Shown here: positions 56,890 through 64,000 of the stretch, piece after piece
Position numbering within the stretch: the first letter of the stretch is position 1
Layout: every line of letters starts with the position of its first letter
NCBI GenBank assembly: GCA_948567375.1
Contig: OX419755.1
Location: 75,724,931 to 75,788,930 of the forward strand
Source of the DNA: Lunularia cruciata
Lineage: Eukaryota > Streptophyta > Marchantiopsida > Lunulariales > Lunulariaceae
Length of the DNA: 64,000 bases
Direction: 5' to 3'
The notes under the pieces: model-generated
Told to the model about the DNA's origin: nothing
Database searches by the model: none
Seen by the model: the letters and a program-made list of their open reading frames with translations, nothing else
Translations under genes and position numbers: made by a program

Positions 56890-57183
56890 TCATGTGAAAT
56901 TACGATGTATGAGAATGTCATTAGCCTGCCAGGGTCTATTCCAAAGCTCACATTTCATGACACAGTTTGGTTCACCGACATCTAAGTCATGTTCTTTCGT
57001 GACATCAATCCATGTTCTCGATGATAGTAGGACAGGATTGAGCCGTCTCATGCAGAACCCGTTCAAGCGTAAGAGAGCGCTTGTGCGCTCTACCAAATTT
57101 GAAAGTATATCATCTGCATAGGGCCGTGAAGAGGCGACTAGAATAAACTTGTGGCGAGGTTCTCCCAAGTAGAGGAAATGGAA
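56890..57183 (-). CDS. Unrecognised open stretch (possible exon or fragment)
   Basis: About 97 open codons following a TAA near 57184: HFLYLGEPRHKF, ILVASSRPYADDILSNLVERT, SALLRLNGF, SSRTWIDVTKEHDLDVGEP. The composition is balanced and protein-like, unlike the surrounding AT-rich DNA, and the opposite strand reads as a typical antisense shadow. I do not recognise the family and see no clear start codon. Confidence 0.3.
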   Translation of the reverse strand, partial: FHFLYLGEPRHKFILVASSRPYADDILSNLVERTSALLRLNGFCMRRLNPVLLSSRTWIDVTKEHDLDVGEPNCVMKCELWNRPWQANDILIHRNFT

Positions 57184-57757
57184 TTAACAAGAAAAGAAAA
57201 GAGTCGTTCTTCAAGGAGCTCCAACTTCTAAGATACGAGACTTGTCGAACCCGGGGTAGACGAGTATGAAACACGTATCCACGCTGTTCTCCATTTCCTT
57301 ACCTGACAGTCGTTAGGAGTCGCTCTCGGAGAAAGAAGAAATCACAATCTCGAACCTACTGTAGATATATGCATAGTATTTATCTTGATCGTTGAAGAAT
57401 CTAACTTACAAGTTAGATTAGCTTACAGTGATTAGCTGTGGCCTTAGTGTGTATGAGAAGCGACATACAGACATTTGCACTCAATTATGATAGTAGTTGC
57501 GATCGTACTTCGAGTTCATTATCTTATATGACGAACCATCTGTAGAGAATGTTGATCGTGTCATTGATATGTCCGACAAAACAGCTTTGACTGTCCAATA
57601 CACTGTGCAAACTAATGTCCAATTAAACTCTTCTACCGGGACCAAAGGGTTTACCAACATAGCTACTTCTCAAGTTCAAAGTTAAGGTAGAATACAATCT
57701 TCCGATTGAATGAGCAACTATATTTCTTGGTATAACTAATGTGAGAGCAATATCGAA

Positions 57758-59912
57758 CTACTCTATAATAAGTTTGTGAGTTGGGTCAGGGGAATAGCGG
57801 ACGTATTTGTTAAACAGTTCTTGCAGTGCCTGCATGTAACGCTGGTGAAAATCATCCACACTTTCTCCTTCCTTGGCAAACAAGGGCTCTCCAACAGCAA
57901 GAAGCAACGGCCTACGCAATGGCAACAGGCCAGCAAAATGAGTTCTAAGTTCATTTCGCCGTGAAGATTAAATGTGAGTTAAATCTACAGTTAACTGTTT
58001 TAACTACACAGGAAAACTTCATGCGTCTGAGAGGAGTTCAGCCGAATTTGGTGAAACATGGGTCAAGGTCCTCCAAAATCAAGACATAACGTAAATTGAG
58101 TTACCTTCTGTACGGCATTGGCAGCAAGAGAAACCTGCCCCTCATGAAGGGTACTCCAATCTTGTAGTATCGGTTTATAACTTCCCAAAACTTCAGAAAA
58201 GATTTGGAGTTATGTCTAAACATCTGTTGATAGCAGATAAGATTTCATCAGGCGAGAATTCAATTCACAATCAATTCCGGACTGTCTCATGCCGGAAGCC
58301 ATTCCTGAAAATGAAGAAATAAGTGTATCACTAGAAAGCCGGTCTTGCACATAGGAGATGCAAAGGTGAGTGAAGATTTGATCGACAATCCAAGAAACCT
58401 GATTTTCATTGAAGAAATATACAGGTACAACACCGGCTTTTTCCTGGATTGCGATTTTGCAAAATCCCTTCCTGTCAAAACAGTTATAAGAATAGAACTT
58501 GGATAAGAACATATTCAAAATCAGGATGCAACTCATCAATTGGAACAGCACGCTCTTGCAGAATTTTGGTCGATACTCTTCTCTCTTCGAGTAGCACACA
58601 GATTATTGTGTGCTGCTCAAGTCAGAAGATGGTAATACCGTTTCTTAAGATAAAGGTGATCCACTTTATCCTCTGTTCCCAACAGCACTTCCTTCACTCC
58701 CCCGACCAAAATTGTTACCTGTTCCATTTGAATGAATTAGTCAATTTCCGTCTGTTGTTGTCGATTCTTTCATTTCCTGAATGCGAAATCTGAACAGGTC
58801 TCACATTGATTTCTGCTTGAATACGCCATTATACTACCGGAAGAGAATACGGATGTCAAGAGGATGCCTTCTAGTAGTAATATTTGATCGAATTGATCAA
58901 TGAGAATTACCAAACTAATCGCTGGGACTTTCCATCCAACACAAGCCCCATCATCTCACAAAACAGAGGACAACAGGGTATATTGTGGGGAGAATAGAAA
59001 GCCAACGCAATTATCTTACATGGTTATTTTCTCTCAATTTGGACACAATTGAACTCCGGCTTGCAGGTATAGTTCCAACAAGAGAAAACAAAATATTTAT
59101 TACAGGTATATAGAAGAAGCCTCCCGCTGCTGTCATGAACAGGTCTCCTGCATACACCCATCTTCAGGTGTGAGCAATTCCCAGGATTGCGTACACAGAT
59201 TCCAGTTTAATATCCGAGAAAGAGAGAGAGAGACAGAGTTGACCAAACTTCATCCTCAACCCATAAACAGGCAAAACATGGAGAGAGAGAAAAATATACC
59301 AGATTTAAGTATGCCCTTGCGCCAGGTCTCATGCAGCTGGCTGAAGATCATAGTCGAATAAAACATCCTTCCATGCGGATGGCATGCAAAAATGTACGGT
59401 CTATTTTCCGGGAAAGGCTTCTTTGGCACTATGTACTGGCAACTGGGAACATATGTTGCTAGCAATCGATAATGTGCCTCTCTGACCGATTCTCGATACT
59501 CCTTGTTATAAGTTTGCAGCTGGGGGGTAAATACTACAATTGCCCAAAGGGTGACGTAGAATGCCACAGCTACTGCTCCCCAACGAAGATAAGACCAGTA
59601 AATGAGCAGCGCTACGATTATGTGGGGTACGGTTGTGAACGGTAGCATGAAGTAGAAGAAAACTCTAATTGCATCTTTCGTCTTATTTTGGTTGGGTTCA
59701 CAAAAATAGTCGATTCTGAACGGTTTGTTATCCGACGACACATCTTCAGAATTCATAGCGAGGTCGACCTCCGGTTCTGGATCTGCACCATGATCAATCA
59801 CACCATTTGTCTTTCGAGAATCCGCGAGAGACTTGCTCGCCATCTCATCCTGCTTGTCCTCATCCAGAAGCTCCTCCCGGGTGCTACCACCATGATCCTC
59901 CATCGCTTGCAT
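57758..59912 (-). CDS. DGAT2-family acyltransferase, six exons (388 aa)
   Basis: Exons on the minus strand: 59912-59300, 59147-59020, 58718-58639, 58471-58399, 58223-58105, 57911-57758; all five introns (152-301 bp) are GT-AG and the frame is open to TAG at 57758-57760. The family moves a fatty acyl group from CoA to an acylglycerol or similar acceptor at the ER membrane. N-terminus acidic and hydrophilic (1-80); two membrane segments at about 84-105 and 112-129; HPHG block at 178-181 (PYIFACHPHGRMF); GGFFYIP near 213; ILVGGVKE at 251-256 where the family has PGG; RKGF at 274-277 with VVPVYFFNEN; LLPMPYRRP and VGEPLF (344-348) near the end. The start is the first ATG, 59912; a second at 59903 has a better context. 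Flowering-plant DGAT2 has EPHS at the HPHG place, so the substrate is uncertain (triacylglycerol, wax or sterol ester). Confidence 0.9.
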
Positions 59913-60008
59913 GTTGGAATTGGAGCTGTGGATGGCAATCAGCTGCACTCTCGTCGAATCAGGTGCAGACCACGCGCGATTCGTATACCTTTCTCTATAT
60001 CTAAACAC

Positions 60009-60600
60009 GATGCCTCAAATACCTGCGCCAGGTGCAACAGAAATCAACAATTTACTCTAAAAAGTGGCATTCCATTGTGGATATGTGGAAGATGGTCGTG
60101 AACGACGAGAAACTGAAATGAAACTTTTGACTGTTGTGTTGCCCACACTAGAAGGGCAGTTTGCTGACAACTTTCTAATTTGTAAGTGCTGATACTCCAG
60201 TTGGTGCAGATTAACGTGCCATCCATTGATTAGCTCGCCACTCACTTCCAAGTGTTCCAACCATCTCTCTGCAACATCACTAACAGAGCACTTGTTAATT
60301 CCATTTCCACTTAAGAAAGCCTACATGTCAAAAAAGTTCCACTCCACGTCAGCGTCCAGCCCCAAAGGATGACGTCATCCAGAGACGGGAATTTTACTTC
60401 CCAAGAAATGGAACTCTGTAATTCCAACTCTTTCCTTCGCATCCCTTTCGTGGAATTTCATATTGTAAGGAAAGCAGAGGATACTCGGCAATTACTGACA
60501 ATGGATGGAAATAGTAGCAATTATAGCCTTTGGTTCTCTTTGAATTTTTTTGAAAAGGCGACCGCGTAGGAAAAATGAAGGATGGGTGATCTCTTTGATT
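60009..60600 (-). promoter_or_regulatory. Upstream region of the acyltransferase gene (inferred)
   Basis: Position immediately upstream of the first exon suggests promoter and 5' untranslated region. In-frame codons without ATG run from about 60008 to 59913. No convincing TATA box was found in the first 300 bases; a TTTATATC lies farther away at about 60640. Small open frames here are not called. Confidence 0.3.
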
Positions 60601-62149
60601 AAGTTAGAGTTCTAAGTGGAATGTTATTCGAGTGATATAAATGAAGGGGAATTGATATTTTTCATTGAATTAATTAAATTATATTATTAAGAAAATTTTT
60701 ATATTTTCGTTAAATTTAATTAAAATAAAAAATTATAGTTTTTGATATTTCACAGTCTCAATATATAAAAGAATGATGACTCTCAATGAATAAAAGAACT
60801 GAAATATTGCAAAAGGGAAGTAAATGCGACTGCGTTAAAACTTTTATTAAAAATTAAAAATTCTCCAATTTGGCAAAATTAATCTAAAATTCTCTAATTT
60901 GACGAGAAGTACGAAAATATAAACAACGATCATTAGATGTGTTTAAATATTGATTAACTTAAAAACTATATATAATATTAAATAATAATTTTCTTAAATA
61001 CAGTTTACCTATGGTACTATGAAAGTTAGATATTTACGAACCTATAACTATACTGGATATTGAACGAAACAAATATTGAACTTAGAGAAAAGTTGTGTAC
61101 TAGATTGAGTTTAACAAGACACCTTACAAAGGCATTAGTAGTTGAATAATATTCTAGTGCATCTGAACAATAAATCAAGGATGAAGAAAGCAAGAAGAGT
61201 TCACTCACTTTTTATCTATTTTCTTCAGTTGGTTTTATCTAATCAACTATATCTATTTAAAAGTATAGTATGAATATTATTAAATAAAAAATCAGAGATA
61301 TATTGCAAAAAAACAAAACCTCTATCAGAAAAATTAAAAAATTTTATAATTGCAAGTTTAATTCTTGCATTAATGGGATAAGTATCGATTTAATTTGCTT
61401 TAATTTTTGAATTATAACTTTTTGCTCTAAGAAGCAGTGAATAAGAGAGTAACGTTAGAATTTGACATCTAGGCTTACTCTAATTAATACTCATAATATT
61501 TTTATATAAGATTGTAAAAGTAAAAAGAGAAACGAGCTTATATTAAAAACATTTACTAAAAGGGTTTTGTTTTGAATCTTCTAGTGAACAAGATTAATAA
61601 CAGTCACCATGATAAGTTCAAATTAGCGACTTGCCACAATCTAGAATTAATCAGTTTCTATAAACTACGTTATTTTCACAAAACAATTTTAACTATTTAG
61701 TTGAATTCTCAAAATCCCATTTCAAGAAATAGGAAAATATAATTCCCGTATATCTTTCGTAATGTTGTGTACCTGAAATTTGAAAAAATAAATTTAAATA
61801 TTTTTAAATCATGAAAGAATTATTAGGAATACAGGTATATAAGTGGGATGTAATATTTGGAGTTTAAACTTTTTCAGATATTTTTAAAAAATTTATCCTT
61901 GTTATAATAACCTGTTTTATTCAGACTTCATCCTCATAATATGTTGCATTCTACCAAGAGATCCCATATTCAAAAAAATAAATTTGTAATACGTTTTACT
62001 CCACTGGTTCAATTCCCTTATGAATGGACTCTATATTACGTGAAAAAATATATTTAACCTGCATTCTTGGAGTCTCCTCTTACATGTTTAGGATCTTCGT
62101 CTTCAGAATTCTAATTCTTTACTCTACTATTTGAAATTATGTTCATGGT

Positions 62150-62445
62150 AATTTCTTGCTCATGAATTTAAGTAATGATTTGAAGGACATGCCTTGGATC
62201 AAGGTAAAATATAAATATAAATTGATATTATTTACAATATTGACAATAATTATTGGGCTCATGTTTTATATAAAGTATTCCTCTTTGAAAGCGTGTTCAT
62301 GAATTTGAGTTATCATGGGAGTTTGAAGGATATGTACCTTGATCAAGGTAAAATTCAAATACTAATGATATTAGTCACAATATAACTAAAAGCTATTGGG
62401 GTTGTTGTCTTAAATAAATAAGATATTCCTCTTTGATAGCGAGAG
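62150..62445. repeat. Direct duplication, about 135-145-bp unit
   Basis: GATTTGAAGGACATGCCTTG, GATCAAGGTAAAAT and TATTCCTCTTTGAAAGCG (first copy) return as GAGTTTGAAGGATATGTACC, GATCAAGGTAAAAT and TATTCCTCTTTGATAGCG. Confidence 0.75.
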
Positions 62446-62759
62446 GTTGGCTCCGCCCTAAATCTGCCCTATTAAGCTCTTGCACTTCATAAGATGCTCC
62501 TCTAACGGAGGCGAGAGCCCAATAACTCCCCATAAAAGCTCCGTCGTCCCTAACCATTGTGCTCTTTCCTTAGCCTGCACTCCCTTTCTATTGGAAGAAG
62601 CCTTACGGCTCCATCTCATTTTCATGTGTTAGTACAAGCTGATTTAACATAAAGTATATGAAACTCAAATCTGCCTGCATCACATTAGGACGTAATTGTA
62701 TAACAATTAAAATAGACTTATAACAATACAAAAATTAAGCTTGAGGCATGTACCATTCA

Positions 62760-62950
62760 AATATACCAAAGTTTGATTAGAAAGTATGTCAACTACATCA
62801 CTGTATAATTTTCAAGAAAACACTTTGTCAATAAAGTAAGCTTGCTTACTTTACGAATATATTGTCTAAATCTACCCTTGTTTGATTAAAATTATGTTAA
62901 GGACATCATTGTGTAAATATCAAGAAAGCACTTTGTCAATGCGTATATAT
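62760..62950. repeat. Direct duplication, about 115-bp unit
   Basis: GTTTGATTAGAAAGTATGTC...ACATCACTGTATAATTTTCAAGAAAACACTTTGTCAAT is followed by GTTTGATTAAAATTATGTT...ACATCATTGTGTAAATATCAAGAAAGCACTTTGTCAAT, described by matching blocks. Confidence 0.75.
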
Positions 62951-63811
62951 TGCTTCTTGGATGAACTTATTAAACACTTTAGTTTGACTTTTGAGGAGAC
63001 TATTAAGGTTTGACCATAAAGTAGCATGTAAAGTATTTAGATAAGAAGGCTCAAACGACTATTATATTACCTTTTAATAAAAGTTAGAGACAGCCATTAG
63101 TTGATCCGGAGGAAGAAGAAGAACTCTAGTAATTTTATGAGTTGGAGAGGTAATGAAGCTCCTGGTTTTCCTACCAGGTTTGAGGTGGAGGCTCTCATCA
63201 TTGGACCTAGCGGGGTATAGAAACTACCGAGGAAGAGTAATCATCGCAAGAAAGAAAAGCTAGATCAAGAGATCGACGGGAAGTTATATCCTTAAATCAT
63301 GTTAAGAATTGTACATATTCTTTATTAACTATAACATTACTTGGACTAAATAAATAAATAAATAATTACACACAAATCAATTCAACTCCAATGTTTCATA
63401 CTATGCCAATGTGGAGAACCATGCTTAACACCTATGACTTTTTGCTTGTTTAATTGCTAAGTTCATCATAAGAATGGGTTTTAAGTTAAAATTTATATAT
63501 CTAGGGTGTGAAAATGAGAAGTTTTTGCTGTTGTATGTTAGTTATAAAATTAAATGTGTGATTTGATTTGTATTAAAAATATTAATTATCTTATTGCTAA
63601 GTAAATGTGGGGTTTATAAGGTGTCGTACTTAATTATTTGAATTATCCCAATACCAAAGTTATTTAAGCATTCTCCATTTATAAAATTACATAAATCTAG
63701 TAGTTTTGTAACATTCAATAATGGTTCAATCACTAAAATAATATAATATAAATTAGAATTCATAATCAATTAGACATAATTTATCTAATTATTTTTGGGG
63801 AATTTAAAATG

Positions 63812-64000
63812 TTAAGTGGAAAATATAGAATTATTAACCACACAAGGTAGTTGAGGATCATATGGTTGAAAAATGAGTCTTGAAGACTCCATATACTTCA
63901 GCTTTTGGAATGGGAAGTTTGAGATATTCCTCAAGAGGTTGGTCAATGGTGAGGCCACATGAGTATAATAGTGGATGAACCATTGGTAAAAACTTACCAA
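63812..64000 (-). pseudogene. Ty3/gypsy polyprotein fragment (RT thumb / RNase H start), cut by the window end
   Basis: The open frame enters from beyond 64000 and reads MVSFYQWFIHYYTHVASPL, then TNLLRN, then a QPYDPQLPCVV block, matching the (G)LxxFYRxFIxxYSxxxxPLxxLL block of the RT connection region and the start of RNase H. Lineage not determined. No stop within the 62 codons, so this may be part of a better-preserved element outside the window. Confidence 0.75.

Larger units (their letters stand above)
54587..57757. other. Stretch without recognised gene between element B and the acyltransferase gene
   Basis: Contains a three-unit minisatellite (55300-55570), degenerate repeats at 56160-56420 and a 100-codon minus-strand open stretch at 56890-57183, listed separately. 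The part immediately left of 57757 holds the 3' untranslated region of the acyltransferase gene, with no clear AATAAA. Confidence 0.5.
60601..63811. other. AT-rich non-coding stretch with short duplications
   Basis: No open frame with a recognisable domain. It holds two local duplications (62150-62445 and 62760-62950). A short GC-richer island at 62440-62630 (AGGTTGGCTCCGCCCTAAAT region) has no assigned function. Confidence 0.55.

Noticed and set aside
58449-58793. Plus-strand open frame over the acyltransferase exons
   Set aside because: It is the antisense shadow of exons 3-4 and has no domain.
59913-60008. GTG at 60008 as start of the acyltransferase
   Set aside because: The first ATG in frame is at 59912; plant nuclear genes rarely start at GTG, and 388 residues suits the family.
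62440-62630. GC-richer island as a possible tRNA or rRNA fragment
   Set aside because: I could not fold it into a cloverleaf or match it to conserved rRNA text.

Overview
The window looks like nuclear DNA of a land plant with a large, transposon-rich genome. The evidence is Ty3/gypsy retrotransposons in several nesting layers, long LTRs, long AT-rich non-coding stretches, and one host gene split by short GT-AG introns. Nothing fixes the species. A non-flowering plant is possible, because the host acyltransferase carries an HPHG block instead of the EPHS-type block usual in flowering-plant DGAT2, but this is inference.

Layout. (1) 1-12452: a decayed plus-strand Ty3/gypsy element (A) whose integrase ends in a PHD-type zinc finger. 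Its integrase is split by a solo LTR (F, 3740-10884) full of 80-bp minisatellite units, and F is itself split by a 3.77-kb TG...CA element (E1, 4063-7834). (2) 12470-13060: a decayed relative of the E protein, followed by about 6 kb of AT-rich sequence without genes. (3) 19230-23007: a second copy of E (E2). E1 and E2 each have their own perfect 5-bp target duplication (CTTTG and ATATC), and each carries a minus-strand reading frame of more than 800 codons for a coiled-coil protein with no pol domains. (4) 23008-28939: no recognisable gene. (5) 28940-54586: three nested elements. Chromodomain element B (plus strand) is split in gag by element C (31135-50190, minus strand), and one LTR of C is split inside its minisatellite by the younger element D (32795 to about 40567, minus strand). 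(6) 57758-59912: a six-exon gene of the DGAT2 acyltransferase family on the minus strand, the only well-supported host gene. (7) 60009-64000: AT-rich sequence with small duplications, ending in a minus-strand Ty3/gypsy fragment.

Relative ages follow from the nesting: A before F before E1, and B before C before D. D is best preserved; its pol frame has only two stop codons and its two LTRs are nearly identical. A and B are full of stops, often TAG or TGA where the family has Gln, Trp or Arg, as expected from decay at methylated cytosines.

The most unusual points are the PHD finger in place of a chromodomain at the end of the A integrase, the E family with a protein frame inside an LTR-like unit, the different minisatellite lengths in the two LTRs of C (about 24 units against 4), and the divergent DGAT2-family enzyme. 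All calls come from reading the sequence; no database search was run.
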